28,453 nt of DNA from Clavaria fumosa (lineage: Eukaryota > Basidiomycota > Agaricomycetes > Agaricales > Clavariaceae), in the NCBI GenBank assembly GCA_951802425.1, contig CATOQE010000004.1, forward strand, positions 1 through 28,453. Direction: 5' to 3'. Below the pieces are notes generated by a model. The model had not been told where the DNA came from, made no database searches, and worked only from the letters and a program-made list of their open reading frames with translations. The translations under genes and the position numbers were made by a program. Positions 12,601-27,950 of the stretch are shown one piece after another; position 1 is the stretch's first letter; every line of letters begins with the position of its first letter.

Positions 12601-14300
12601 ATACAGTCAGAATCCAGTTCTCACAGTCCTCACACAAGTTTGTACTTGTGGTGGCACCTAATCAAATGGGATCACATTGAAAGATTGAGTATAGTGCATG
12701 AATAATACACCCTGACTTTGTTTCAATTACTCTGCCACATCCAGGACTACAGTTGCCTTCCTACAAACCTAAACAGCACAAGTACCATACAAGTTTGCAG
12801 GCCTCACAGCACAAGATCTAACCGTGAAAATCTCTTGAAATTGATCATGGATGCTCTAAATGATGACCACTATCATATAACATGCTAAACAGACCAAACT
12901 GTTTTTCTGCGAATGGTCCCTTGTTGCTCCTATCCTAACAGCATAGTCCTTGTGCAGATGGAGCATCTGCGCTTTCTTTCACTGCAAGCTAACCACTCAA
13001 GCTAGTCTTTTGAAATTTTGTGTGCCTATATCTACCCCTCTAATCTTCAATTTCCATGGTTTACATTTTTCCCAAACTCATTTCCCAATGCATGCCAAAG
13101 CTGCTGACTGAACTAGTCAAAATTCTCCCGTTTGTCAAAACCAACCATAGGATTCCAAAACAAATGGAATGCTATACTGGGCAATCCCATACCTATCATA
13201 TTCCATCCCTCTCTCTCCCCTCCCATCACCCACAAAGCAACAATTCCACCATACAGTCAGAATCCAGTTCTCACAGTCCTCACACAAGTTTGTACTTGTG
13301 GTGGCACCTAATCAAATGGGATCACATTGAAAGATTGAGTATAGTGCATGAATAATACACCCTGACTTTGTTTCAATTACTCTGCCACATCCAGGACTAC
13401 AGTTGCCTTCCTACAAACCTAAACAGCACAAGTACCATACAAGTTTGCAGGCCTCACAGCACAAGATCTAACCGTGAAAATCTCTTGAAATTGATCATGG
13501 ATGCTCTAAATGATGACCACTATCATATAACATGCTAAACAGACCAAACTGTTTTTCTGCGAATGGTCCCTTGTTGCTCCTATCCTAACAGCATAGTCCT
13601 TGTGCAGATGGAGCATCTGCGCTTTCTTTCACTGCAAGCTAACCACTCAAGCTAGTCTTTTGAAATTTTGTGTGCCTATATCTACCCCTCTAATCTTCAA
13701 TTTCCATGGTTTACATTTTTCCCAAACTCATTTCCCAATGCATGCCAAAGCTGCTGACTGAACTAGTCAAAATTCTCCCGTTTGTCAAAACCAACCATAG
13801 GATTCCAAAACAAATGGAATGCTATACTGGGCAATCCCATACCTATCATATTCCATCCCTCTCTCTCCCCTCCCATCACCCACAAAGCAACAATTCCACC
13901 ATACAGTCAGAATCCAGTTCTCACAGTCCTCACACAAGTTTGTACTTGTGGTGGCACCTAATCAAATGGGATCACATTGAAAGATTGAGTATAGTGCATG
14001 AATAATACACCCTGACTTTGTTTCAATTACTCTGCCACATCCAGGACTACAGTTGCCTTCCTACAAACCTAAACAGCACAAGTACCATACAAGTTTGCAG
14101 GCCTCACAGCACAAGATCTAACCGTGAAAATCTCTTGAAATTGATCATGGATGCTCTAAATGATGACCACTATCATATAACATGCTAAACAGACCAAACT
14201 GTTTTTCTGCGAATGGTCCCTTGTTGCTCCTATCCTAACAGCATAGTCCTTGTGCAGATGGAGCATCTGCGCTTTCTTTCACTGCAAGCTAACCACTCAA

Positions 14301-14950
14301 GCTAGTCTTTTGAAATTTTGTGTGCCTATATCTACCCCTCTAATCTTCAATTTCCATGGTTTACATTTTTCCCAAACTCATTTCCCAATGCATGCCAAAG
14401 CTGCTGACTGAACTAGTCAAAATTCTCCCATTTGTCAAAACCAACCATAGGATTCCAAAACAAATGGAATGCTATACTGGGCAATCCCATACCTATCATA
14501 TTCCATCCCTCTCTCTCCCCTCCCATCACCCACAAAGCAACAATTCCACCATACAGTCAGAATCCAGTTCTCACAGTCCTCACACAAGTTTGTACTTGTG
14601 GTGGCACCTAATCAAATGGGATCACATTGAAAGATTGAGTATAGTGCATGAATAATACACCCTGACTTTGTTTCAATTACTCTGCCACATCCAGGACTAC
14701 AGTTGCCTTCCTACAAACCTAAACAGCACAAGTACCATACAAGTTTGCAGGCCTCACAGCACAAGATCTAACCGTGAAAATCTCTTGAAATTGATCATGG
14801 ATGCTCTAAATGATGACCACTATCATATAACATGCTAAACAGACCAAACTGTTTTTCTGCGAATGGTCCCTTGTTGCTCCTATCCTAACAGCATAGTCCT
14901 TGTGCAGATGGAGCATCTGCGCTTTCTTTCACTGCAAGCTAACCACTCAA
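14301..14950. repeat. Variant satellite unit (copy 23)
   Basis: This copy matches the reference unit except for A in place of G at 14430 (unit position 130), which changes ctcccg to ctccca and removes one of the unit's four CpG. Within the recurring 99-codon open frame the change falls at the third position of codon 25 (CCG to CCA, both proline), but the frame itself is not supported as a gene. A G to A change at CpG is what deamination of a methylated cytosine on the minus strand would give. An uncorrected sequencing error is also possible. Confidence 0.9.
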
Positions 14951-17900
14951 GCTAGTCTTTTGAAATTTTGTGTGCCTATATCTACCCCTCTAATCTTCAA
15001 TTTCCATGGTTTACATTTTTCCCAAACTCATTTCCCAATGCATGCCAAAGCTGCTGACTGAACTAGTCAAAATTCTCCCGTTTGTCAAAACCAACCATAG
15101 GATTCCAAAACAAATGGAATGCTATACTGGGCAATCCCATACCTATCATATTCCATCCCTCTCTCTCCCCTCCCATCACCCACAAAGCAACAATTCCACC
15201 ATACAGTCAGAATCCAGTTCTCACAGTCCTCACACAAGTTTGTACTTGTGGTGGCACCTAATCAAATGGGATCACATTGAAAGATTGAGTATAGTGCATG
15301 AATAATACACCCTGACTTTGTTTCAATTACTCTGCCACATCCAGGACTACAGTTGCCTTCCTACAAACCTAAACAGCACAAGTACCATACAAGTTTGCAG
15401 GCCTCACAGCACAAGATCTAACCGTGAAAATCTCTTGAAATTGATCATGGATGCTCTAAATGATGACCACTATCATATAACATGCTAAACAGACCAAACT
15501 GTTTTTCTGCGAATGGTCCCTTGTTGCTCCTATCCTAACAGCATAGTCCTTGTGCAGATGGAGCATCTGCGCTTTCTTTCACTGCAAGCTAACCACTCAA
15601 GCTAGTCTTTTGAAATTTTGTGTGCCTATATCTACCCCTCTAATCTTCAATTTCCATGGTTTACATTTTTCCCAAACTCATTTCCCAATGCATGCCAAAG
15701 CTGCTGACTGAACTAGTCAAAATTCTCCCGTTTGTCAAAACCAACCATAGGATTCCAAAACAAATGGAATGCTATACTGGGCAATCCCATACCTATCATA
15801 TTCCATCCCTCTCTCTCCCCTCCCATCACCCACAAAGCAACAATTCCACCATACAGTCAGAATCCAGTTCTCACAGTCCTCACACAAGTTTGTACTTGTG
15901 GTGGCACCTAATCAAATGGGATCACATTGAAAGATTGAGTATAGTGCATGAATAATACACCCTGACTTTGTTTCAATTACTCTGCCACATCCAGGACTAC
16001 AGTTGCCTTCCTACAAACCTAAACAGCACAAGTACCATACAAGTTTGCAGGCCTCACAGCACAAGATCTAACCGTGAAAATCTCTTGAAATTGATCATGG
16101 ATGCTCTAAATGATGACCACTATCATATAACATGCTAAACAGACCAAACTGTTTTTCTGCGAATGGTCCCTTGTTGCTCCTATCCTAACAGCATAGTCCT
16201 TGTGCAGATGGAGCATCTGCGCTTTCTTTCACTGCAAGCTAACCACTCAAGCTAGTCTTTTGAAATTTTGTGTGCCTATATCTACCCCTCTAATCTTCAA
16301 TTTCCATGGTTTACATTTTTCCCAAACTCATTTCCCAATGCATGCCAAAGCTGCTGACTGAACTAGTCAAAATTCTCCCGTTTGTCAAAACCAACCATAG
16401 GATTCCAAAACAAATGGAATGCTATACTGGGCAATCCCATACCTATCATATTCCATCCCTCTCTCTCCCCTCCCATCACCCACAAAGCAACAATTCCACC
16501 ATACAGTCAGAATCCAGTTCTCACAGTCCTCACACAAGTTTGTACTTGTGGTGGCACCTAATCAAATGGGATCACATTGAAAGATTGAGTATAGTGCATG
16601 AATAATACACCCTGACTTTGTTTCAATTACTCTGCCACATCCAGGACTACAGTTGCCTTCCTACAAACCTAAACAGCACAAGTACCATACAAGTTTGCAG
16701 GCCTCACAGCACAAGATCTAACCGTGAAAATCTCTTGAAATTGATCATGGATGCTCTAAATGATGACCACTATCATATAACATGCTAAACAGACCAAACT
16801 GTTTTTCTGCGAATGGTCCCTTGTTGCTCCTATCCTAACAGCATAGTCCTTGTGCAGATGGAGCATCTGCGCTTTCTTTCACTGCAAGCTAACCACTCAA
16901 GCTAGTCTTTTGAAATTTTGTGTGCCTATATCTACCCCTCTAATCTTCAATTTCCATGGTTTACATTTTTCCCAAACTCATTTCCCAATGCATGCCAAAG
17001 CTGCTGACTGAACTAGTCAAAATTCTCCCGTTTGTCAAAACCAACCATAGGATTCCAAAACAAATGGAATGCTATACTGGGCAATCCCATACCTATCATA
17101 TTCCATCCCTCTCTCTCCCCTCCCATCACCCACAAAGCAACAATTCCACCATACAGTCAGAATCCAGTTCTCACAGTCCTCACACAAGTTTGTACTTGTG
17201 GTGGCACCTAATCAAATGGGATCACATTGAAAGATTGAGTATAGTGCATGAATAATACACCCTGACTTTGTTTCAATTACTCTGCCACATCCAGGACTAC
17301 AGTTGCCTTCCTACAAACCTAAACAGCACAAGTACCATACAAGTTTGCAGGCCTCACAGCACAAGATCTAACCGTGAAAATCTCTTGAAATTGATCATGG
17401 ATGCTCTAAATGATGACCACTATCATATAACATGCTAAACAGACCAAACTGTTTTTCTGCGAATGGTCCCTTGTTGCTCCTATCCTAACAGCATAGTCCT
17501 TGTGCAGATGGAGCATCTGCGCTTTCTTTCACTGCAAGCTAACCACTCAAGCTAGTCTTTTGAAATTTTGTGTGCCTATATCTACCCCTCTAATCTTCAA
17601 TTTCCATGGTTTACATTTTTCCCAAACTCATTTCCCAATGCATGCCAAAGCTGCTGACTGAACTAGTCAAAATTCTCCCGTTTGTCAAAACCAACCATAG
17701 GATTCCAAAACAAATGGAATGCTATACTGGGCAATCCCATACCTATCATATTCCATCCCTCTCTCTCCCCTCCCATCACCCACAAAGCAACAATTCCACC
17801 ATACAGTCAGAATCCAGTTCTCACAGTCCTCACACAAGTTTGTACTTGTGGTGGCACCTAATCAAATGGGATCACATTGAAAGATTGAGTATAGTGCATG

Positions 17901-20900
17901 AATAATACACCCTGACTTTGTTTCAATTACTCTGCCACATCCAGGACTACAGTTGCCTTCCTACAAACCTAAACAGCACAAGTACCATACAAGTTTGCAG
18001 GCCTCACAGCACAAGATCTAACCGTGAAAATCTCTTGAAATTGATCATGGATGCTCTAAATGATGACCACTATCATATAACATGCTAAACAGACCAAACT
18101 GTTTTTCTGCGAATGGTCCCTTGTTGCTCCTATCCTAACAGCATAGTCCTTGTGCAGATGGAGCATCTGCGCTTTCTTTCACTGCAAGCTAACCACTCAA
18201 GCTAGTCTTTTGAAATTTTGTGTGCCTATATCTACCCCTCTAATCTTCAATTTCCATGGTTTACATTTTTCCCAAACTCATTTCCCAATGCATGCCAAAG
18301 CTGCTGACTGAACTAGTCAAAATTCTCCCGTTTGTCAAAACCAACCATAGGATTCCAAAACAAATGGAATGCTATACTGGGCAATCCCATACCTATCATA
18401 TTCCATCCCTCTCTCTCCCCTCCCATCACCCACAAAGCAACAATTCCACCATACAGTCAGAATCCAGTTCTCACAGTCCTCACACAAGTTTGTACTTGTG
18501 GTGGCACCTAATCAAATGGGATCACATTGAAAGATTGAGTATAGTGCATGAATAATACACCCTGACTTTGTTTCAATTACTCTGCCACATCCAGGACTAC
18601 AGTTGCCTTCCTACAAACCTAAACAGCACAAGTACCATACAAGTTTGCAGGCCTCACAGCACAAGATCTAACCGTGAAAATCTCTTGAAATTGATCATGG
18701 ATGCTCTAAATGATGACCACTATCATATAACATGCTAAACAGACCAAACTGTTTTTCTGCGAATGGTCCCTTGTTGCTCCTATCCTAACAGCATAGTCCT
18801 TGTGCAGATGGAGCATCTGCGCTTTCTTTCACTGCAAGCTAACCACTCAAGCTAGTCTTTTGAAATTTTGTGTGCCTATATCTACCCCTCTAATCTTCAA
18901 TTTCCATGGTTTACATTTTTCCCAAACTCATTTCCCAATGCATGCCAAAGCTGCTGACTGAACTAGTCAAAATTCTCCCGTTTGTCAAAACCAACCATAG
19001 GATTCCAAAACAAATGGAATGCTATACTGGGCAATCCCATACCTATCATATTCCATCCCTCTCTCTCCCCTCCCATCACCCACAAAGCAACAATTCCACC
19101 ATACAGTCAGAATCCAGTTCTCACAGTCCTCACACAAGTTTGTACTTGTGGTGGCACCTAATCAAATGGGATCACATTGAAAGATTGAGTATAGTGCATG
19201 AATAATACACCCTGACTTTGTTTCAATTACTCTGCCACATCCAGGACTACAGTTGCCTTCCTACAAACCTAAACAGCACAAGTACCATACAAGTTTGCAG
19301 GCCTCACAGCACAAGATCTAACCGTGAAAATCTCTTGAAATTGATCATGGATGCTCTAAATGATGACCACTATCATATAACATGCTAAACAGACCAAACT
19401 GTTTTTCTGCGAATGGTCCCTTGTTGCTCCTATCCTAACAGCATAGTCCTTGTGCAGATGGAGCATCTGCGCTTTCTTTCACTGCAAGCTAACCACTCAA
19501 GCTAGTCTTTTGAAATTTTGTGTGCCTATATCTACCCCTCTAATCTTCAATTTCCATGGTTTACATTTTTCCCAAACTCATTTCCCAATGCATGCCAAAG
19601 CTGCTGACTGAACTAGTCAAAATTCTCCCGTTTGTCAAAACCAACCATAGGATTCCAAAACAAATGGAATGCTATACTGGGCAATCCCATACCTATCATA
19701 TTCCATCCCTCTCTCTCCCCTCCCATCACCCACAAAGCAACAATTCCACCATACAGTCAGAATCCAGTTCTCACAGTCCTCACACAAGTTTGTACTTGTG
19801 GTGGCACCTAATCAAATGGGATCACATTGAAAGATTGAGTATAGTGCATGAATAATACACCCTGACTTTGTTTCAATTACTCTGCCACATCCAGGACTAC
19901 AGTTGCCTTCCTACAAACCTAAACAGCACAAGTACCATACAAGTTTGCAGGCCTCACAGCACAAGATCTAACCGTGAAAATCTCTTGAAATTGATCATGG
20001 ATGCTCTAAATGATGACCACTATCATATAACATGCTAAACAGACCAAACTGTTTTTCTGCGAATGGTCCCTTGTTGCTCCTATCCTAACAGCATAGTCCT
20101 TGTGCAGATGGAGCATCTGCGCTTTCTTTCACTGCAAGCTAACCACTCAAGCTAGTCTTTTGAAATTTTGTGTGCCTATATCTACCCCTCTAATCTTCAA
20201 TTTCCATGGTTTACATTTTTCCCAAACTCATTTCCCAATGCATGCCAAAGCTGCTGACTGAACTAGTCAAAATTCTCCCGTTTGTCAAAACCAACCATAG
20301 GATTCCAAAACAAATGGAATGCTATACTGGGCAATCCCATACCTATCATATTCCATCCCTCTCTCTCCCCTCCCATCACCCACAAAGCAACAATTCCACC
20401 ATACAGTCAGAATCCAGTTCTCACAGTCCTCACACAAGTTTGTACTTGTGGTGGCACCTAATCAAATGGGATCACATTGAAAGATTGAGTATAGTGCATG
20501 AATAATACACCCTGACTTTGTTTCAATTACTCTGCCACATCCAGGACTACAGTTGCCTTCCTACAAACCTAAACAGCACAAGTACCATACAAGTTTGCAG
20601 GCCTCACAGCACAAGATCTAACCGTGAAAATCTCTTGAAATTGATCATGGATGCTCTAAATGATGACCACTATCATATAACATGCTAAACAGACCAAACT
20701 GTTTTTCTGCGAATGGTCCCTTGTTGCTCCTATCCTAACAGCATAGTCCTTGTGCAGATGGAGCATCTGCGCTTTCTTTCACTGCAAGCTAACCACTCAA
20801 GCTAGTCTTTTGAAATTTTGTGTGCCTATATCTACCCCTCTAATCTTCAATTTCCATGGTTTACATTTTTCCCAAACTCATTTCCCAATGCATGCCAAAG

Positions 20901-23900
20901 CTGCTGACTGAACTAGTCAAAATTCTCCCGTTTGTCAAAACCAACCATAGGATTCCAAAACAAATGGAATGCTATACTGGGCAATCCCATACCTATCATA
21001 TTCCATCCCTCTCTCTCCCCTCCCATCACCCACAAAGCAACAATTCCACCATACAGTCAGAATCCAGTTCTCACAGTCCTCACACAAGTTTGTACTTGTG
21101 GTGGCACCTAATCAAATGGGATCACATTGAAAGATTGAGTATAGTGCATGAATAATACACCCTGACTTTGTTTCAATTACTCTGCCACATCCAGGACTAC
21201 AGTTGCCTTCCTACAAACCTAAACAGCACAAGTACCATACAAGTTTGCAGGCCTCACAGCACAAGATCTAACCGTGAAAATCTCTTGAAATTGATCATGG
21301 ATGCTCTAAATGATGACCACTATCATATAACATGCTAAACAGACCAAACTGTTTTTCTGCGAATGGTCCCTTGTTGCTCCTATCCTAACAGCATAGTCCT
21401 TGTGCAGATGGAGCATCTGCGCTTTCTTTCACTGCAAGCTAACCACTCAAGCTAGTCTTTTGAAATTTTGTGTGCCTATATCTACCCCTCTAATCTTCAA
21501 TTTCCATGGTTTACATTTTTCCCAAACTCATTTCCCAATGCATGCCAAAGCTGCTGACTGAACTAGTCAAAATTCTCCCGTTTGTCAAAACCAACCATAG
21601 GATTCCAAAACAAATGGAATGCTATACTGGGCAATCCCATACCTATCATATTCCATCCCTCTCTCTCCCCTCCCATCACCCACAAAGCAACAATTCCACC
21701 ATACAGTCAGAATCCAGTTCTCACAGTCCTCACACAAGTTTGTACTTGTGGTGGCACCTAATCAAATGGGATCACATTGAAAGATTGAGTATAGTGCATG
21801 AATAATACACCCTGACTTTGTTTCAATTACTCTGCCACATCCAGGACTACAGTTGCCTTCCTACAAACCTAAACAGCACAAGTACCATACAAGTTTGCAG
21901 GCCTCACAGCACAAGATCTAACCGTGAAAATCTCTTGAAATTGATCATGGATGCTCTAAATGATGACCACTATCATATAACATGCTAAACAGACCAAACT
22001 GTTTTTCTGCGAATGGTCCCTTGTTGCTCCTATCCTAACAGCATAGTCCTTGTGCAGATGGAGCATCTGCGCTTTCTTTCACTGCAAGCTAACCACTCAA
22101 GCTAGTCTTTTGAAATTTTGTGTGCCTATATCTACCCCTCTAATCTTCAATTTCCATGGTTTACATTTTTCCCAAACTCATTTCCCAATGCATGCCAAAG
22201 CTGCTGACTGAACTAGTCAAAATTCTCCCGTTTGTCAAAACCAACCATAGGATTCCAAAACAAATGGAATGCTATACTGGGCAATCCCATACCTATCATA
22301 TTCCATCCCTCTCTCTCCCCTCCCATCACCCACAAAGCAACAATTCCACCATACAGTCAGAATCCAGTTCTCACAGTCCTCACACAAGTTTGTACTTGTG
22401 GTGGCACCTAATCAAATGGGATCACATTGAAAGATTGAGTATAGTGCATGAATAATACACCCTGACTTTGTTTCAATTACTCTGCCACATCCAGGACTAC
22501 AGTTGCCTTCCTACAAACCTAAACAGCACAAGTACCATACAAGTTTGCAGGCCTCACAGCACAAGATCTAACCGTGAAAATCTCTTGAAATTGATCATGG
22601 ATGCTCTAAATGATGACCACTATCATATAACATGCTAAACAGACCAAACTGTTTTTCTGCGAATGGTCCCTTGTTGCTCCTATCCTAACAGCATAGTCCT
22701 TGTGCAGATGGAGCATCTGCGCTTTCTTTCACTGCAAGCTAACCACTCAAGCTAGTCTTTTGAAATTTTGTGTGCCTATATCTACCCCTCTAATCTTCAA
22801 TTTCCATGGTTTACATTTTTCCCAAACTCATTTCCCAATGCATGCCAAAGCTGCTGACTGAACTAGTCAAAATTCTCCCGTTTGTCAAAACCAACCATAG
22901 GATTCCAAAACAAATGGAATGCTATACTGGGCAATCCCATACCTATCATATTCCATCCCTCTCTCTCCCCTCCCATCACCCACAAAGCAACAATTCCACC
23001 ATACAGTCAGAATCCAGTTCTCACAGTCCTCACACAAGTTTGTACTTGTGGTGGCACCTAATCAAATGGGATCACATTGAAAGATTGAGTATAGTGCATG
23101 AATAATACACCCTGACTTTGTTTCAATTACTCTGCCACATCCAGGACTACAGTTGCCTTCCTACAAACCTAAACAGCACAAGTACCATACAAGTTTGCAG
23201 GCCTCACAGCACAAGATCTAACCGTGAAAATCTCTTGAAATTGATCATGGATGCTCTAAATGATGACCACTATCATATAACATGCTAAACAGACCAAACT
23301 GTTTTTCTGCGAATGGTCCCTTGTTGCTCCTATCCTAACAGCATAGTCCTTGTGCAGATGGAGCATCTGCGCTTTCTTTCACTGCAAGCTAACCACTCAA
23401 GCTAGTCTTTTGAAATTTTGTGTGCCTATATCTACCCCTCTAATCTTCAATTTCCATGGTTTACATTTTTCCCAAACTCATTTCCCAATGCATGCCAAAG
23501 CTGCTGACTGAACTAGTCAAAATTCTCCCGTTTGTCAAAACCAACCATAGGATTCCAAAACAAATGGAATGCTATACTGGGCAATCCCATACCTATCATA
23601 TTCCATCCCTCTCTCTCCCCTCCCATCACCCACAAAGCAACAATTCCACCATACAGTCAGAATCCAGTTCTCACAGTCCTCACACAAGTTTGTACTTGTG
23701 GTGGCACCTAATCAAATGGGATCACATTGAAAGATTGAGTATAGTGCATGAATAATACACCCTGACTTTGTTTCAATTACTCTGCCACATCCAGGACTAC
23801 AGTTGCCTTCCTACAAACCTAAACAGCACAAGTACCATACAAGTTTGCAGGCCTCACAGCACAAGATCTAACCGTGAAAATCTCTTGAAATTGATCATGG

Positions 23901-26900
23901 ATGCTCTAAATGATGACCACTATCATATAACATGCTAAACAGACCAAACTGTTTTTCTGCGAATGGTCCCTTGTTGCTCCTATCCTAACAGCATAGTCCT
24001 TGTGCAGATGGAGCATCTGCGCTTTCTTTCACTGCAAGCTAACCACTCAAGCTAGTCTTTTGAAATTTTGTGTGCCTATATCTACCCCTCTAATCTTCAA
24101 TTTCCATGGTTTACATTTTTCCCAAACTCATTTCCCAATGCATGCCAAAGCTGCTGACTGAACTAGTCAAAATTCTCCCGTTTGTCAAAACCAACCATAG
24201 GATTCCAAAACAAATGGAATGCTATACTGGGCAATCCCATACCTATCATATTCCATCCCTCTCTCTCCCCTCCCATCACCCACAAAGCAACAATTCCACC
24301 ATACAGTCAGAATCCAGTTCTCACAGTCCTCACACAAGTTTGTACTTGTGGTGGCACCTAATCAAATGGGATCACATTGAAAGATTGAGTATAGTGCATG
24401 AATAATACACCCTGACTTTGTTTCAATTACTCTGCCACATCCAGGACTACAGTTGCCTTCCTACAAACCTAAACAGCACAAGTACCATACAAGTTTGCAG
24501 GCCTCACAGCACAAGATCTAACCGTGAAAATCTCTTGAAATTGATCATGGATGCTCTAAATGATGACCACTATCATATAACATGCTAAACAGACCAAACT
24601 GTTTTTCTGCGAATGGTCCCTTGTTGCTCCTATCCTAACAGCATAGTCCTTGTGCAGATGGAGCATCTGCGCTTTCTTTCACTGCAAGCTAACCACTCAA
24701 GCTAGTCTTTTGAAATTTTGTGTGCCTATATCTACCCCTCTAATCTTCAATTTCCATGGTTTACATTTTTCCCAAACTCATTTCCCAATGCATGCCAAAG
24801 CTGCTGACTGAACTAGTCAAAATTCTCCCGTTTGTCAAAACCAACCATAGGATTCCAAAACAAATGGAATGCTATACTGGGCAATCCCATACCTATCATA
24901 TTCCATCCCTCTCTCTCCCCTCCCATCACCCACAAAGCAACAATTCCACCATACAGTCAGAATCCAGTTCTCACAGTCCTCACACAAGTTTGTACTTGTG
25001 GTGGCACCTAATCAAATGGGATCACATTGAAAGATTGAGTATAGTGCATGAATAATACACCCTGACTTTGTTTCAATTACTCTGCCACATCCAGGACTAC
25101 AGTTGCCTTCCTACAAACCTAAACAGCACAAGTACCATACAAGTTTGCAGGCCTCACAGCACAAGATCTAACCGTGAAAATCTCTTGAAATTGATCATGG
25201 ATGCTCTAAATGATGACCACTATCATATAACATGCTAAACAGACCAAACTGTTTTTCTGCGAATGGTCCCTTGTTGCTCCTATCCTAACAGCATAGTCCT
25301 TGTGCAGATGGAGCATCTGCGCTTTCTTTCACTGCAAGCTAACCACTCAAGCTAGTCTTTTGAAATTTTGTGTGCCTATATCTACCCCTCTAATCTTCAA
25401 TTTCCATGGTTTACATTTTTCCCAAACTCATTTCCCAATGCATGCCAAAGCTGCTGACTGAACTAGTCAAAATTCTCCCGTTTGTCAAAACCAACCATAG
25501 GATTCCAAAACAAATGGAATGCTATACTGGGCAATCCCATACCTATCATATTCCATCCCTCTCTCTCCCCTCCCATCACCCACAAAGCAACAATTCCACC
25601 ATACAGTCAGAATCCAGTTCTCACAGTCCTCACACAAGTTTGTACTTGTGGTGGCACCTAATCAAATGGGATCACATTGAAAGATTGAGTATAGTGCATG
25701 AATAATACACCCTGACTTTGTTTCAATTACTCTGCCACATCCAGGACTACAGTTGCCTTCCTACAAACCTAAACAGCACAAGTACCATACAAGTTTGCAG
25801 GCCTCACAGCACAAGATCTAACCGTGAAAATCTCTTGAAATTGATCATGGATGCTCTAAATGATGACCACTATCATATAACATGCTAAACAGACCAAACT
25901 GTTTTTCTGCGAATGGTCCCTTGTTGCTCCTATCCTAACAGCATAGTCCTTGTGCAGATGGAGCATCTGCGCTTTCTTTCACTGCAAGCTAACCACTCAA
26001 GCTAGTCTTTTGAAATTTTGTGTGCCTATATCTACCCCTCTAATCTTCAATTTCCATGGTTTACATTTTTCCCAAACTCATTTCCCAATGCATGCCAAAG
26101 CTGCTGACTGAACTAGTCAAAATTCTCCCGTTTGTCAAAACCAACCATAGGATTCCAAAACAAATGGAATGCTATACTGGGCAATCCCATACCTATCATA
26201 TTCCATCCCTCTCTCTCCCCTCCCATCACCCACAAAGCAACAATTCCACCATACAGTCAGAATCCAGTTCTCACAGTCCTCACACAAGTTTGTACTTGTG
26301 GTGGCACCTAATCAAATGGGATCACATTGAAAGATTGAGTATAGTGCATGAATAATACACCCTGACTTTGTTTCAATTACTCTGCCACATCCAGGACTAC
26401 AGTTGCCTTCCTACAAACCTAAACAGCACAAGTACCATACAAGTTTGCAGGCCTCACAGCACAAGATCTAACCGTGAAAATCTCTTGAAATTGATCATGG
26501 ATGCTCTAAATGATGACCACTATCATATAACATGCTAAACAGACCAAACTGTTTTTCTGCGAATGGTCCCTTGTTGCTCCTATCCTAACAGCATAGTCCT
26601 TGTGCAGATGGAGCATCTGCGCTTTCTTTCACTGCAAGCTAACCACTCAAGCTAGTCTTTTGAAATTTTGTGTGCCTATATCTACCCCTCTAATCTTCAA
26701 TTTCCATGGTTTACATTTTTCCCAAACTCATTTCCCAATGCATGCCAAAGCTGCTGACTGAACTAGTCAAAATTCTCCCGTTTGTCAAAACCAACCATAG
26801 GATTCCAAAACAAATGGAATGCTATACTGGGCAATCCCATACCTATCATATTCCATCCCTCTCTCTCCCCTCCCATCACCCACAAAGCAACAATTCCACC

Positions 26901-27950
26901 ATACAGTCAGAATCCAGTTCTCACAGTCCTCACACAAGTTTGTACTTGTGGTGGCACCTAATCAAATGGGATCACATTGAAAGATTGAGTATAGTGCATG
27001 AATAATACACCCTGACTTTGTTTCAATTACTCTGCCACATCCAGGACTACAGTTGCCTTCCTACAAACCTAAACAGCACAAGTACCATACAAGTTTGCAG
27101 GCCTCACAGCACAAGATCTAACCGTGAAAATCTCTTGAAATTGATCATGGATGCTCTAAATGATGACCACTATCATATAACATGCTAAACAGACCAAACT
27201 GTTTTTCTGCGAATGGTCCCTTGTTGCTCCTATCCTAACAGCATAGTCCTTGTGCAGATGGAGCATCTGCGCTTTCTTTCACTGCAAGCTAACCACTCAA
27301 GCTAGTCTTTTGAAATTTTGTGTGCCTATATCTACCCCTCTAATCTTCAATTTCCATGGTTTACATTTTTCCCAAACTCATTTCCCAATGCATGCCAAAG
27401 CTGCTGACTGAACTAGTCAAAATTCTCCCGTTTGTCAAAACCAACCATAGGATTCCAAAACAAATGGAATGCTATACTGGGCAATCCCATACCTATCATA
27501 TTCCATCCCTCTCTCTCCCCTCCCATCACCCACAAAGCAACAATTCCACCATACAGTCAGAATCCAGTTCTCACAGTCCTCACACAAGTTTGTACTTGTG
27601 GTGGCACCTAATCAAATGGGATCACATTGAAAGATTGAGTATAGTGCATGAATAATACACCCTGACTTTGTTTCAATTACTCTGCCACATCCAGGACTAC
27701 AGTTGCCTTCCTACAAACCTAAACAGCACAAGTACCATACAAGTTTGCAGGCCTCACAGCACAAGATCTAACCGTGAAAATCTCTTGAAATTGATCATGG
27801 ATGCTCTAAATGATGACCACTATCATATAACATGCTAAACAGACCAAACTGTTTTTCTGCGAATGGTCCCTTGTTGCTCCTATCCTAACAGCATAGTCCT
27901 TGTGCAGATGGAGCATCTGCGCTTTCTTTCACTGCAAGCTAACCACTCAA

